Assembly: GCA_947258385.1 (NCBI GenBank)
Contig: CAMYII010000075.1
Span: forward strand, 1,960 to 50,382
Origin: Acidiferrobacterales bacterium
GTDB lineage: Bacteria > Pseudomonadota > Gammaproteobacteria > Acidiferrobacterales > SZUA-150
Reading direction: 5' to 3'
Length of the DNA stretch: 48,423 bases
In this document: positions 1-9,401 of the stretch, piece after piece
Layout: each line of letters opens with the position of its first letter
Numbering within the stretch: position 1 is the stretch's first letter
Made by a program: the position numbers and the translations under genes
Notes under the pieces: generated by a model
The model's database searches: none
What the model saw: only the letters and a program-made list of their open reading frames with translations
Told to the model about the DNA's origin: nothing

Positions 1-207
1 AAAGGCCGGTTGACGGACCTGACAGCGTCGCCGCACGACCTGCCGGTTGATGCGGACAAACGCCGTGACCGGGGCGCCGCGCCGTTCCGCGCCGAAGGCC
101 GGGAAGGCCTGCGCGTACCAGCCTTCCTCGATCGCCGCCGTGGCCAGCAGATAGGCGGCCACCACATTGCCCTGACCGCCGCGGCCGTGAATGCGTACTT
201 CGATCAT
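1..207 (-). CDS. porG: 2-oxoacid:ferredoxin oxidoreductase gamma subunit, 5' part only
   Basis: The first 69 codons of a gene that runs off the left edge. The start is the ATG at 207-205. The protein opens [13 protein letters not shown] and continues with a [17 protein letters not shown] segment. Both are hallmarks of the gamma subunit of pyruvate (or 2-oxoacid):ferredoxin oxidoreductase, which interconverts pyruvate plus CoA with acetyl-CoA, CO2 and reduced ferredoxin in the cytoplasm. It begins 21 nt downstream of the ppdK stop on the same strand, so the two are very probably cotranscribed. The other subunits should lie beyond the edge. Substrate specificity (pyruvate versus 2-oxoglutarate) cannot be settled from this fragment; the ppdK neighbour favours pyruvate. 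Confidence 0.9.
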   Translation of the reverse strand, partial: MIEVRIHGRGGQGNVVAAYLLATAAIEEGWYAQAFPAFGAERRGAPVTAFVRINRQVVRRRCQVRQPAF

Positions 208-228
208 AGCGCGGACTCCTTCAACGGC

Positions 229-3006
229 TTATTCATTTTCCAACAGCACGGCATGGGCGGCGGCGAGCCGGGCGATGGGCACCCGGGGACCCGAACAGGA
301 CACGTAATTCAGCCCAATCTGATGACAGAAACGGATCGACCGGGGATGGCCGCCGTGCTCGCCACAGATACCGACGGTCAGGCCCGGGCGCGCCTCGCGT
401 CCCCAGTCCACGGCGAGCTTCATGAGTTTGCCCATGCCTTTGACGTCCAGCACCTCAAACGGATTGTCTTGCAGGATACCGGCTTCATTGTACATCGGCA
501 GGAACTTGTTTTCCGCGTCCTCGCGTGAGAAGGAAAACGCGGCCTGCGTGAGATCATTGGTACCAAACGAGAAGAATTCGGCCTCTGCGGCAAGCTTGTC
601 CGCGCGCATGCACGCCCGCACCACCTCGATCATGGTGCCGAACTTGAAGTCCACGCTGACGCCATGGGTCTGCTCCACTTCGCGCTTGATGGTATCGACG
701 TAGCCGCGCACGTGCTTGAGCTCCTGCACCGTACACACCTGCGGCACCATGATTTCCGGGTGCACCTCGATGCCCTCCTTGACGCATTCAGCGGCCGCCT
801 CGAGGATGGCGCGGATCTGCATCGAATAGATTTCCGGGAAGGTGATGCCCAGACGCACGCCGCGATGGCCCAGCATGGGATTGATTTCATGCAACGCCCG
901 CACCTTCTTGAGCATGGCCTCCTTTTTGGTGATGGCCTCACCCACCAGGCGGGTGTCGGTGAACGGCTGCACCGACGGCGTGGGATTACCGCCTTCGGTT
1001 TGCGGGTAGAGCAGGCTGGCGGTGGACGCCAGCACCTCCATCCCGCGGCTGGCACCGAGCAGGTGACGCAGCACTTGGAGATCCTGCAGGAGTTGCTGCT
1101 CCGAGGGCAGGAACTCGTGGATCGGCGGGTCCAGCAGCCGGATGGTCACGTGGCGCGGCGCCATGACCTTGAACAGGCCCTTGAAGTCGACCCGCTGGAT
1201 GGGCAGCAACCGGTCCAGCGCCTGCTGGCGCTGCTCTTTGGTGTCGGCCACGATCATCTCCAGCACCATGGGCAGGCGGTCAGCGGCGTTGAACATGCGC
1301 TCGGTGCGGCACAGGCCGATGCCCATGGCGCCATATTTGAGCGCCCGCCCGGCATCCTCCGGTGTGTCGGCGTTGGCCATGACCTTGAGCCGCGCGGTCT
1401 CGTCCGCCCATTGCAACAGGGTCTGCAGCTCGTCCGAAAAATCGGCCTCGACCATGGGGACCTCACCGAGATAGACATTGCCGCTGGTACCGTCGATGGT
1501 AATAAGGTCGCCCTCTTTGAGTACCGTGTCGCCCACGAAGGCCTCGCGCAGCTGCACGTCCACATGAATGCCTTCCGCCCCGGCGACGCAGGGCTTGCCC
1601 ATGCCGCGCGCCACCACGGCGGCATGCGAGGTCTTGCCGCCACGACTGGTGAGGATCCCCTGTGAGGCGAAGAACCCATGGATATCCTCAGGCTTGGTCT
1701 CCTCGCGCACCAGGATCACGGCCAGTCCTTGTTTACCGAGGGCCTCCGCCCGATCGGCGTCAAACACCACCTGGCCGCAGGACGCGCCCGGGGAGGCCGG
1801 CAACCCCCGGTCCAGAGGCGTGGCCCCGGCCTGCGGGTCCAGCCGCGGATAGAGCATCTGCTCCAGGTGCTGGGGATCGATGCGCAGCAGCGCCTGCGGC
1901 CGGTCGATCAATCCTTCGCCTTCCATCTCCACCGAGGTCCGCACCATGGCCGCGGCGTTCATCTTGCCGTTGCGGGTCTGCAGGCAGTAGAGCGTGCCCT
2001 TATCGATGGTGAACTCGAAGTCCTGTATCTCGCGGTAGTGCTGCTCGAGCTTGTCGCGCAGGTCCAGGAGCTGGCGGTACAGATCGGGCATCTCATCGGC
2101 CATGGCCTGTATCGGCTTCGGGGTCCGGATGCCCGCCACCACGTCCTCGCCCTGGGCATTGACCAGGTATTCACCGTATAACAGATTCTCGCCGGTGGCC
2201 GGGCTGCGGGTGAAACCGACACCGGTGGCGCTGTCGTTGCCGTGGTTGCCGAACACCATGGCGACCACATTGACGGCGGTGCCGTTGGCCATCTCCGGCG
2301 TGATATGGAACTCGCGCCGGTAATCCACGGCGCGCTTGCCCATCCAGGAGTCAAACACCGCCTGGATGGCCATCACCAACTGTTCATAGGGGTCATCGGG
2401 GAACGGCTTGCCGGTGTGGATCTTGACCACTTCCAGGAAACGCTCGCTGACGTCCTTGAGATCCTCGGCGCGCAGGGCGACATCGACCGTGGCGCCGACG
2501 CGTTCCTTGACCTGCTCGAACTGCTCATCGAACAGCTCGTCCGGCACGCCGAGCGCCACCTTGCCGAAAAGCTGGATAAAACGGCGGTAGGCGTCGTAGC
2601 CGAAGCGCTCGTTGCCGGTATGCCTGATCAGGCCCTCGAGGGTCCCCGCATTAAGTCCCAGGTTTAAAATGGTATCCATCATGCCGGGCATGGACATGGC
2701 CGACCCCGAGCGCACGGAGACCAGCAACGGATTTGCGCTGTCGCCGAAGCGCTTGCCACTCGCCTCCTCCAGCGCCCGCATTTGCGTCCTGACCTCATCC
2801 ATCAGGCCTTCCGGCAGCTTCCGCTCAGGCGACTCCAGGTAAAACAGGCAGGACTCGGTGCTGATGACAAACCCGGGGGGGACATTGAGACCGATCTGTG
2901 TCATCTCGCAAAGGTTGGCACCTTTACCGCCCAGTAACTTCTTGTCCTTGCCGTCACCTTCGTGGAAAGAAAATGCGAACTTCTTGTTCTGTATGGCTCC
3001 AGTCAT
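229..3006 (-). CDS. ppdK: Pyruvate, phosphate dikinase
   Basis: A 925-residue protein with the full PPDK architecture: an N-terminal ATP-grasp nucleotide-binding domain (GGKGANL near residue 26), a central swivelling phosphohistidine domain with GGKTSHAAVVARGMGKPCVAG (catalytic His461), and a C-terminal PEP/pyruvate TIM barrel with GICGEHGG (catalytic Cys881). It interconverts pyruvate, ATP and Pi with PEP, AMP and PPi. A longer frame opens at 3069, but the ATG at 3006 has a proper ribosome-binding site (AAGGAAG) and gives the family N-terminus MTGAIQNKKF. It is followed by porG on the same strand. The pair could supply PEP from pyruvate made by carboxylating POR, or run catabolically toward acetyl-CoA; the sequence does not decide. 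Confidence 0.97.
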   Translation of the reverse strand: MTGAIQNKKFAFSFHEGDGKDKKLLGGKGANLCEMTQIGLNVPPGFVISTESCLFYLESPERKLPEGLMDEVRTQMRALEEASGKRFGDSANPLLVSVRSGSAMSMPGMMDTILNLGLNAGTLEGLIRHTGNERFGYDAYRRFIQLFGKVALGVPDELFDEQFEQVKERVGATVDVALRAEDLKDVSERFLEVVKIHTGKPFPDDPYEQLVMAIQAVFDSWMGKRAVDYRREFHITPEMANGTAVNVVAMVFGNHGNDSATGVGFTRSPATGENLLYGEYLVNAQGEDVVAGIRTPKPIQAMADEMPDLYRQLLDLRDKLEQHYREIQDFEFTIDKGTLYCLQTRNGKMNAAAMVRTSVEMEGEGLIDRPQALLRIDPQHLEQMLYPRLDPQAGATPLDRGLPASPGASCGQVVFDADRAEALGKQGLAVILVREETKPEDIHGFFASQGILTSRGGKTSHAAVVARGMGKPCVAGAEGIHVDVQLREAFVGDTVLKEGDLITIDGTSGNVYLGEVPMVEADFSDELQTLLQWADETARLKVMANADTPEDAGRALKYGAMGIGLCRTERMFNAADRLPMVLEMIVADTKEQRQQALDRLLPIQRVDFKGLFKVMAPRHVTIRLLDPPIHEFLPSEQQLLQDLQVLRHLLGASRGMEVLASTASLLYPQTEGGNPTPSVQPFTDTRLVGEAITKKEAMLKKVRALHEINPMLGHRGVRLGITFPEIYSMQIRAILEAAAECVKEGIEVHPEIMVPQVCTVQELKHVRGYVDTIKREVEQTHGVSVDFKFGTMIEVVRACMRADKLAAEAEFFSFGTNDLTQAAFSFSREDAENKFLPMYNEAGILQDNPFEVLDVKGMGKLMKLAVDWGREARPGLTVGICGEHGGHPRSIRFCHQIGLNYVSCSGPRVPIARLAAAHAVLLENE

Positions 3007-3555
3007 CACCGTCTTCCTTTTCTTTAAGCTATACAAATTCAAACAACGTCCGGGCCGCGCGCACGCCAACGCCGGCCTTTGGGAAGGTAATTAAGGGTCT
3101 GCTTTATCGTATCCCCTGTGACGTTCAGTCGTCGGTTTGTCGTCCACTTTGGATGCTCGGGTCCGAAATCCCGGGGTTCTAAACTCAGCTTAGCAAAACA
3201 CAAGATCGAGTCACGTCCTTATGCTCGCTGATGCTCACCGCCATTGTCCTGTCTCGCCAGGAGATGGACAGACCTCCGGGCCGGAGTGAAATGTAGTTCA
3301 AGTATAGCTCCCTGTGTCGACGGGTTCGCGCAGGCGCCCAATCAGGCACCGCGTGTGTCCGCTGCAATTTTTCATCAACTGATTTGACAACATCATGACG
3401 CAGATCAACAAAGCGTCCACAGAAACTATATGTGTATTGCCCGCCGGCCGCGGCAAGCGAGGCGCCCAACGTCAGGCCAGATCCAGCGTTGGGGCTAGCG
3501 GCGACGATTGATGATCGCCGCCGCCCGCCCCCAATTCGGCCGAAGCACCGGCCGG
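3007..3555. other. Intergenic region between ppdK and the mscS-like gene
   Basis: About 550 nt upstream of ppdK and downstream of the mscS-like gene, both on the minus strand. It should hold the ppdK promoter; I see no hexamer pair strong enough to name. Near 3490-3530 there are inverted repeats (GGCGGCGA/TCGCCGCC type) that could fold at the end of the mscS transcript, but no T-tract follows. Open frames here (for example 3185-3559 minus) are rich in Arg, Gly and Ser and resemble no family I know. Confidence 0.5.
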
Positions 3556-4470
3556 TCACGCCTCGGACTGCTCCGGATTGTTCAACAGCTGCGCCACAAC
3601 CGGTTTGCTCGCCTCGCCGAAGTAGATCGAGCGGTGGGGAAACGGGATCTCGACACCCTCGCGGTCAAACGCCTTTTTCAACCGCCGGCGGTATTCCCGC
3701 CCGACCTCCCATTGTTTGATGGGCAGGGTTTTGAGACGACCCTTGATCATCACCGCGGAGTCCGCAAACTCATCCACGCCGAAGATCTCGACGTCTTGCA
3801 CCATCAGCGGCCCGAAATACCCATCGGCGCGCAGCTCCGCCCCCACTTCGCGCATCAGGTCCATCACCCGGTCCACGTCCTCCTTGTAGGCCACGCCGAT
3901 ATCAAACACATACCCCGACCATTCCTGCGTCAGATTCGCCATGCTCTCCACCGTTCCGTTGGGGAAGATGTGCACGATGCCGGAGAGGTCCCGCAAGACG
4001 ACGGTGCGGAAATTCACCGCCTCCACCAGCCCCCCGGTTCCGTTGATGATCGCCACGTCGCCGACCCTGACCTGGTTCTCCAGGATGAGGAAAAATCCCG
4101 AGATCACGTCGCGCACGAGATTCTGCGCGCCGAAGCCCACAGCCAGGCCCAGGATGCCCGCGCTCGCCAGTATCGGCGCAATTTCCACGCCGATCTCGCG
4201 CAAGATAATGAGCAAGGCGACGACCCAGATCATGATCTTGACCGCCTGGCGCAACAGGCGCACCAGGGTCTCGGCGCGCTTGGTCGCTTCGCTCGGTACC
4301 TCCCCGTGGGCCGCACCCGTGCGGATCAACGTCCGTTCGAGTCTGCGCAAGGCGGTCCTCGCCACCACCATCACAACCCAGGCGATCACCAGGATCAGTA
4401 GGATCCGCATCGAGGTGAAGATCACGTTTTCCCAATTCGCCTGGGCAAGCAATTTCGCGACAAGATCCAT
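3556..4470 (-). CDS. Small-conductance mechanosensitive channel, MscS family
   Basis: A 304-residue inner-membrane protein. A hydrophobic helix lies near residues 21-38 and a second near 78-95. The pore-lining TM3 is the Ala/Gly-rich stretch APILASAGILGLAVGFGAQN near 100-120, followed by the family motif LVRDVISGFFLILENQ and the beta domain (VGDVAIINGTGG). The C-terminal alpha/beta part ends near residue 290. MscS channels open under membrane tension and release osmolytes after hypo-osmotic shock. Length and layout match simple MscS rather than the large MscK type. The ATG at 4470 has an AAGGAGA ribosome-binding site. It appears monocistronic: downstream is a long gap, and the upstream gene is divergent. 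Confidence 0.93.
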   Translation of the reverse strand: MDLVAKLLAQANWENVIFTSMRILLILVIAWVVMVVARTALRRLERTLIRTGAAHGEVPSEATKRAETLVRLLRQAVKIMIWVVALLIILREIGVEIAPILASAGILGLAVGFGAQNLVRDVISGFFLILENQVRVGDVAIINGTGGLVEAVNFRTVVLRDLSGIVHIFPNGTVESMANLTQEWSGYVFDIGVAYKEDVDRVMDLMREVGAELRADGYFGPLMVQDVEIFGVDEFADSAVMIKGRLKTLPIKQWEVGREYRRRLKKAFDREGVEIPFPHRSIYFGEASKPVVAQLLNNPEQSEA

Positions 4471-4700
4471 GAGGTCTCCTTACTTAGCTTAATGTTATGG
4501 GAGCGGCCAGACATAGCCCTGGAGTCCCGCTACTGACACTGACCGATTCCGCCATGAAGGCTTAATAGGAAGAAATTCCCGCCCCCGGCGCAAACAGACG
4601 TTCAGTTTTGAATCAAAAAGTAATAGGCTAAGCCGATTCGTGTCATACAACAAGGACAATCCCCAGGGACAGTAATCATCGACGACTGGAGGATGGGGTG

Positions 4701-5879
4701 ATGAAGCGTATACACTTTTTGCTCGCCGGTTTTGGGGTCGGTATTGCTTTAGCCTCTGCCGGTGTTCCCGCTCAGACGAAAGAGATCGTGGTCGGCACCT
4801 CGGTGGCGCTCACCGGCAAGTATGCCCGCACCGGCCAGGAACAACTCAATGGGTTCCAGCTGTGGGTCGAGGACGTCAACCGTCGGGGCGGTCTGCTCGG
4901 GCGGAAGGTGCGCCTTGCCTATTACGACGACGAATCCAAGCCCGATACCGGCGCCAAGCTTTACGAGAAACTGATCACCGGCGACAAGGTCGATCTGCTG
5001 ATCGGACCGTACTCATCCGGTGTCACGCTGGCGGCCAGCACCGTCGCCGAGAAACACCGCTTTCCCATTATCTCCGCCGGTGCCTCGTCAAGCAAGATCT
5101 GGGCGCGCGGCTACAAGAACGTCTTTGGGCTTTATACCCCGGCCACGACTTACATGGATCAGATCCTGGCGCTCGCCAAAGAAAAGGGCCTCAAACGCGT
5201 GGCGCTGATCCACGCCGATACCGCTTTCCCGCGGGACGTGGCGCGCGGGGTCGAGGCCAGCGCCAAGCGCCTGGGCCTGGAACTGGTATTCAAGGAGGAA
5301 TACGGCAAGGCCTCGACCGATTTCGCGGCCATGATCCTCAAGATCAAGGCGCTCAAACCGGATGTCGTCGTCGGCGGCTCGTATCTGCCCGACTCCACCG
5401 CGTTCATGCGTCAGGCCCGGGAATACCAGTTATATGCCAAGATCTTCGCCTTTGCCGTGGGGCCAGGATTGCCTGATTTCGGTCCCAACCTGGGCGCCAT
5501 CGCCGAGGGCGTCATGGGCAACAGCCAGTGGGAGCCAACATTGAATCTGCCTGGCGTGAAAACCTTTGCAAAACAATATGAACAACGCTACGGCCACGTG
5601 CCCGGCTATCACGCCGCCGGTGGTTACGGCGCAGGCCAGGTGCTGGAAGCCGCGGTCAAGATGACGCGCTCTTTCGACCGCGACAAACTGCGGCGCGCAT
5701 TGCTGAAGCTCGACACAACAACGGCCTTCGGCCGCTACAAGGTAGACGCCACCGGCATGCAGCTGGGCAAGCCCGGCTACACCGTGCAGTGGATCGGGGG
5801 CAGCCGCCATGTGATCCTGCCGCCGAGCGTCGCAGCCAGAAAAACAACGTATCCTTTCAAGCCCTGGGATAAACGTTAG
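4701..5879 (+). CDS. ABC transporter periplasmic substrate-binding protein, LivK/Peripla_BP_6 type
   Basis: About 392 residues. The N-terminus MKRIHFLLAGFGVGIALA is a signal peptide, cleaved near AGVPAQ-T. The mature part starts with IVVGTSVALTGKYARTGQEQ, the typical opening of type I periplasmic binding proteins for branched-chain amino acids, amides or urea. A GTG lies 3 nt earlier at 4698, but the ATG at 4701 sits 8 nt after GGAGG and is preferred. It is the first gene of a five-gene importer: permease genes follow after 5 nt. The fold does not fix the substrate; the gamma-glutamyltransferase-like gene after the operon hints at amino acids or short peptide-like compounds (inference). Confidence 0.92.
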   Translation: MKRIHFLLAGFGVGIALASAGVPAQTKEIVVGTSVALTGKYARTGQEQLNGFQLWVEDVNRRGGLLGRKVRLAYYDDESKPDTGAKLYEKLITGDKVDLLIGPYSSGVTLAASTVAEKHRFPIISAGASSSKIWARGYKNVFGLYTPATTYMDQILALAKEKGLKRVALIHADTAFPRDVARGVEASAKRLGLELVFKEEYGKASTDFAAMILKIKALKPDVVVGGSYLPDSTAFMRQAREYQLYAKIFAFAVGPGLPDFGPNLGAIAEGVMGNSQWEPTLNLPGVKTFAKQYEQRYGHVPGYHAAGGYGAGQVLEAAVKMTRSFDRDKLRRALLKLDTTTAFGRYKVDATGMQLGKPGYTVQWIGGSRHVILPPSVAARKTTYPFKPWDKR

Positions 5880-5884
5880 GGGCC

Positions 5885-6763
5885 ATGCATCTCCTGGAGC
5901 CGGTGCTGCTGCTCCAGTTCCTGGTGAGCGGTCTGCTCGCGGGCGCGCTCTACGCCCTGCTCGCCTGCGGGCTCAATCTGGTCTTCGGAGTGATGCGCGT
6001 GATCAACCTGGCACACGCCGAGTTGATGCTCGCAGGCGCATTTCTAACCTATGTACTCTACGCGTGGGCGGGAATACACCCGCTCCTCGCCTTTTTCCTC
6101 GTGCTCCCGGCCTTGTTCGGCGCCGGATTCTATCTGCAGCGCCTGGTGGTCGAGCGTGTCGTCGGCAAGGGAGAACTGCAGTCGCTGCTGCTCACCTACG
6201 GCCTGTCGATTATCCTGATCAACACCGGCTTGCTGATATTCGCCTCCGATTTCAAGGCGATCCCGGAGCTCCAGGGTGCCTTGATCGTGGGGGATATCGC
6301 CATCTCCAAGCCCAGGACCGCGGCGGCGCTGCTGGCGATCGCCTTGACCCTCGGCGTGTACCACTTTCTCAAACATGCCCGGCTCGGCAAGGCCATCCGC
6401 GCGGTCGCCGAGCACCCCGACGTCGCGATGCTGTGCGGTATTGACGTCGTGCGCATGCGCATGTTCACGTTCGGGCTTGCCGCGGCCATGGCCGGCGCCG
6501 CCGGGGTCATGTTGACCATGATCTATTCGTTCTCACCCGAAACCGGGGCCGATTTCATCCTCAAATGCTTTGCCATCATTATCATCGGCGGCATGGGCAA
6601 TTTTATCGGCGCACTCTACGGCGGTCTGTTACTGGGTGTCGCGGAGATCTTTGTCGCCGGATTCGTCTCCTCGCAGTGGGCCGAGGCGGTCGCCTATGTG
6701 CTGCTCATCCTGATTCTGCTCATCCGCCCGACGGGTCTCAAGGGAGCGGCCGATGTCACTTAA
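5885..6763 (+). CDS. livH: Branched-chain amino acid-type ABC permease, LivH family
   Basis: A 292-residue polytopic inner-membrane protein with about eight hydrophobic segments. It carries the LivH signature near the N-terminus (LYALLACGLNLVFGVMRVIN, with the following LAHAELMLAGA), and the coupling region ARLGKAIRAVAEHPDVAMLCGI near residues 160-182, which docks on the ATPase. It starts 5 nt after the binding-protein stop and its last 11 nt overlap the livM start, so translation is coupled. It forms the translocation channel together with LivM. Confidence 0.93.
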   Translation: MHLLEPVLLLQFLVSGLLAGALYALLACGLNLVFGVMRVINLAHAELMLAGAFLTYVLYAWAGIHPLLAFFLVLPALFGAGFYLQRLVVERVVGKGELQSLLLTYGLSIILINTGLLIFASDFKAIPELQGALIVGDIAISKPRTAAALLAIALTLGVYHFLKHARLGKAIRAVAEHPDVAMLCGIDVVRMRMFTFGLAAAMAGAAGVMLTMIYSFSPETGADFILKCFAIIIIGGMGNFIGALYGGLLLGVAEIFVAGFVSSQWAEAVAYVLLILILLIRPTGLKGAADVT

Positions 6764-7691
6764 GTCCATCGCACCGGGAATCGTATTGGCGCTTTTGGCC
6801 GTGGCGGCGCCGGCGATGGCCAGCGACTATCAGCTTTTGTTCTTGCTGCAGCTGTTGATGATGATCGCGCTGGCCCAGAGTTGGAACCTGATCTCGGGCA
6901 TGACGGGTTATGTCTCGCTCGGCCACACCGCGTTTTTCGGCGTCGGCGCCTATGCCGGCGCCCTGCTGCTGCAGTGGGGATTCCCCTGGTGGCTCGCGAT
7001 TTTCAAGGGTGCCGGGATCGCCCTGCTGGTGGCCGCACCCTTGGGGGTGTTGACACTGCGCCTGCGCGGTCCGTATTTCGCCATTGCGATGCTGGGGCTG
7101 AACGAAATCGGGCGCCTGGTGGCCACGCTGTGGGTCGATCTCACGCAAGGTGGAGACGGTATCCCGCTTTCGCCCGCGCGACTGCCAACGCTGCTGCAGA
7201 ACTATTACACCATGCTCACGCTTGCCGTGCTGGCGACCTCATTGATCGCCTGGGTGCGCTACAACCGCCTGGGTCTGGAGCTGCGGGCAATCCGCGAAGA
7301 CGAGGAAGCGGCCGAGATGGTGGGGGTGAACACCACGCGCAATAAAGTCATCGCGTTTGCGCTCAGCGCGGTGATCCCCGGCGCCGCCGGCGCCGTCTAT
7401 GCCTTTTATACCAGCTACATCGATCCCGTGTCGGTCTTTGCGCCCGCGCTCAACATCCAGATGATTGTCATGGTGCTGCTGGGAGGCAGCGGTACGGTCT
7501 GGGGGCCTGTCATCGGCGCGGTGCTGGTCCGGACCCTACATGAGCTCACCTGGGCCCAGTTCCCGGCCTTGCATCTGGCGCTGCTCGGCGTCCTGATCGT
7601 GGCGATTGTGTTGTTCCTGCCCAAAGGGATCCTGTCGCTGGCGCCGTGGCGCAGGCGGGTGCGGCCCGACCGTGCCCCGGGGTCTCCATGA
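6753..7691 (+). CDS. livM: Branched-chain amino acid-type ABC permease, LivM family
   Basis: A 312-residue inner-membrane protein, the second permease half. Family features are LMMIALAQSWNLISGMTGYV followed by SLGHTAFFGVGAYAGA, and the EAA-like coupling loop LGLELRAIREDEEAAEMVGV near residues 171-190. The C-terminus has the usual basic tail after the last helix. It overlaps livH by 11 nt and overlaps the livG start in an ATGA junction at 7688-7691, typical of tightly coupled ABC operons. Confidence 0.93.
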   Translation: MSLKSIAPGIVLALLAVAAPAMASDYQLLFLLQLLMMIALAQSWNLISGMTGYVSLGHTAFFGVGAYAGALLLQWGFPWWLAIFKGAGIALLVAAPLGVLTLRLRGPYFAIAMLGLNEIGRLVATLWVDLTQGGDGIPLSPARLPTLLQNYYTMLTLAVLATSLIAWVRYNRLGLELRAIREDEEAAEMVGVNTTRNKVIAFALSAVIPGAAGAVYAFYTSYIDPVSVFAPALNIQMIVMVLLGGSGTVWGPVIGAVLVRTLHELTWAQFPALHLALLGVLIVAIVLFLPKGILSLAPWRRRVRPDRAPGSP

Positions 7692-8428
7692 CCGCCGCCG
7701 CGCTTCTCGAGGTGCGCGATGTGCACCGCGATTTCGGCGGCGTGCATGCACTGAGCGGCGTGACACTGCAGGTAGCACGCGGCCGCATCACCGGAATGAT
7801 CGGTCCCAACGGCTCGGGCAAGACGACCCTGTTCCAGGTCGTCTCCGGGATCGATCGCGGCGCCACCGGGCAGGTGTTCCTCGATGGCGAGCCGATCCTG
7901 GGATTGCGGCCCTCGCAGATCTATCAGCGCGGACTGGCGCGCACATTTCAGCTAAGCCGCGTGTTTCCGCAATTGACCGTGTTGGAAAACCTGATGGTGG
8001 CCGGGCACCGCCATGACCGGGCCGTGCGCGAACGCGCCATCGGATTGCTCGAGAAGGTCGGACTGCGTGAGTACTCGGCGGTAGCGGGCAGCGATCTGTC
8101 CTACGGTCAGCAAAGGCTGGTGGAGTTTTTGCGCGTGCTCATGAGCGACCCGGCATTGATCCTCCTCGATGAGCCCGCGGCGGGCGTCAACCCGACCTTG
8201 CGCAACACGCTCTGGGACATGGTACGCCATCTCAATGGCCAGGGGACGACCTTTTTTGTCATTGAACACGACATGGGTGTCATTGCCGATCTGTGTGATG
8301 ATGTCTACGTATTGAGCGAAGGCCAGGTCATCGCCCACGGAGACTTTGAAACCGTGCGCGGCAACGACACGGTACTGGCAGCCTATTTCGGCAAGACCGC
8401 CGCGCACCGGGGCACCGAAAATGACTGA
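7688..8428 (+). CDS. livG: ABC transporter ATP-binding protein, LivG family
   Basis: A 246-residue cytoplasmic ATPase. Walker A is GPNGSGKTT (near residue 39), the signature is LSYGQQRLVE, and Walker B is LILLDEPAAGVNP followed by a switch histidine in FVIEHDMGVI. The reading frame is open further upstream, but the ATG at 7688 overlaps the livM stop as ATGA and gives the usual N-terminus ending in LLEVRDVHRDFGGVHAL. It pairs with LivF to energise uptake. Its last 8 nt overlap the livF start. Confidence 0.93.
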   Translation: MTAAALLEVRDVHRDFGGVHALSGVTLQVARGRITGMIGPNGSGKTTLFQVVSGIDRGATGQVFLDGEPILGLRPSQIYQRGLARTFQLSRVFPQLTVLENLMVAGHRHDRAVRERAIGLLEKVGLREYSAVAGSDLSYGQQRLVEFLRVLMSDPALILLDEPAAGVNPTLRNTLWDMVRHLNGQGTTFFVIEHDMGVIADLCDDVYVLSEGQVIAHGDFETVRGNDTVLAAYFGKTAAHRGTEND

Positions 8429-9140
8429 GCCGCTGCTTACCATCAACAAACTCGATGCCGCCTATGGCCCCGTGCAGGTGTTGTTCGGCGTTGACATGGA
8501 AGTCTATCGCGGTGAAATCGTCGCCATCATCGGCCCCAACGGGGCCGGCAAATCCACCGTCATCAAGGCCGTTGTGGGCTTGCTCAAAAGCCGCAGCGGA
8601 CAGATCGTGTTCGACGGCCGGGACATTATCCGCCTGCCGGCCCACGCGGTCCCGAGACTTGGCATCGGCTATGTGCCGCAAGGCCGTATCGTCTTCAGTC
8701 ACATGACGGTCACGGACAATCTGGAGATGGGCGCGTTCCTCATCAAGGACCGTGAACAGCGGCGCCGATCGGTGGATGCCGTGTTCGCGCAGTTCCCGCG
8801 CCTGCATGAGCGGCGTCAGCAGGCGGCGGGCAGCTTGAGCGGGGGGGAACAGCAGATGCTGGCAATCGGACGCGCCATGATGCTGGACCCGCAGTTGATC
8901 ATTCTGGACGAGCCGTCGCTGGGTCTTTCACCCAAGTATGTCGAGCAGATCTTCGAGCAGCTTGAGGAATTGAAGGCACAAGGACGCACCCTGCTCATGG
9001 TCGAGCAAAACGCCGCCCGCGCCCTGACGCTTTCCGACAGGGGGTATGTCCTGGAGCTCGGTCGCAACCGCTTCCACGATACCGGCAGGGCGCTACTGGC
9101 GGACAAGGCGGTGCGTGAGCTTTATCTTGGCGGTCGCTGA
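8421..9140 (+). CDS. livF: ABC transporter ATP-binding protein, LivF family
   Basis: A 239-residue ATPase and the last gene of the importer operon. Walker A is GPNGAGKST, the signature LSGGEQQMLAIGRAM, and Walker B LIILDEPSLGLSP; the LivF-type segment IGYVPQGRIVFSHMTVTDNL is present. The start at 8421 (ATGACTGAG) overlaps the livG stop by 8 nt; an upstream ATG at 8346 lies inside livG and is not needed. No obvious intrinsic terminator follows; the next 260 nt contain a dispersed repeat. Confidence 0.93.
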   Translation: MTEPLLTINKLDAAYGPVQVLFGVDMEVYRGEIVAIIGPNGAGKSTVIKAVVGLLKSRSGQIVFDGRDIIRLPAHAVPRLGIGYVPQGRIVFSHMTVTDNLEMGAFLIKDREQRRRSVDAVFAQFPRLHERRQQAAGSLSGGEQQMLAIGRAMMLDPQLIILDEPSLGLSPKYVEQIFEQLEELKAQGRTLLMVEQNAARALTLSDRGYVLELGRNRFHDTGRALLADKAVRELYLGGR

Positions 9141-9144
9141 TTGC

Positions 9145-9262
9145 TAGAACCTGTCTCAAAGTCAAACGCTCAGCAACCCTTCGCGCCGTGCAAGCAACGC
9201 AAAGAACGCCAAGGCGCAAAGCATGCTTCAAAATAAAGTACTTTGCGCCGCCGCGACCGCTG
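9145..9262 (+). repeat. Dispersed intergenic repeat, copy 1 of 3
   Basis: Starts TAGAACCTGTCTCAAA and contains CAACGCAAAGAACGCCAAGG and CTTCAAAATAAAG. The same ordered blocks recur at 14873-15003 (same strand) and 36210-36360 (opposite strand). It is non-coding and lies directly after the livF stop. This copy is shorter and more degraded at its 3' end (CTTTGCGCCGCCGCGACC) than the other two. Confidence 0.75.
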
Positions 9263-9401
9263 CGTCTGTTCCACATCACCACGCTACAGTGAAGTCGCGC
9301 CGACACCCGATTCGCGAGTACAATACCTTGCAAGGTGATTGACCGAAGGTGCGCACAAGCAAGCACCGCATTGCCTGCCACTTGATTGCGACGGATAAAA
9401 C

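Noticed and set aside
664-1665. Long plus-strand open frame opposite ppdK
   Set aside because: It is the antisense of a clear PPDK gene, rich in His, Leu and Gln with no domain; GC-rich third positions keep such frames open.
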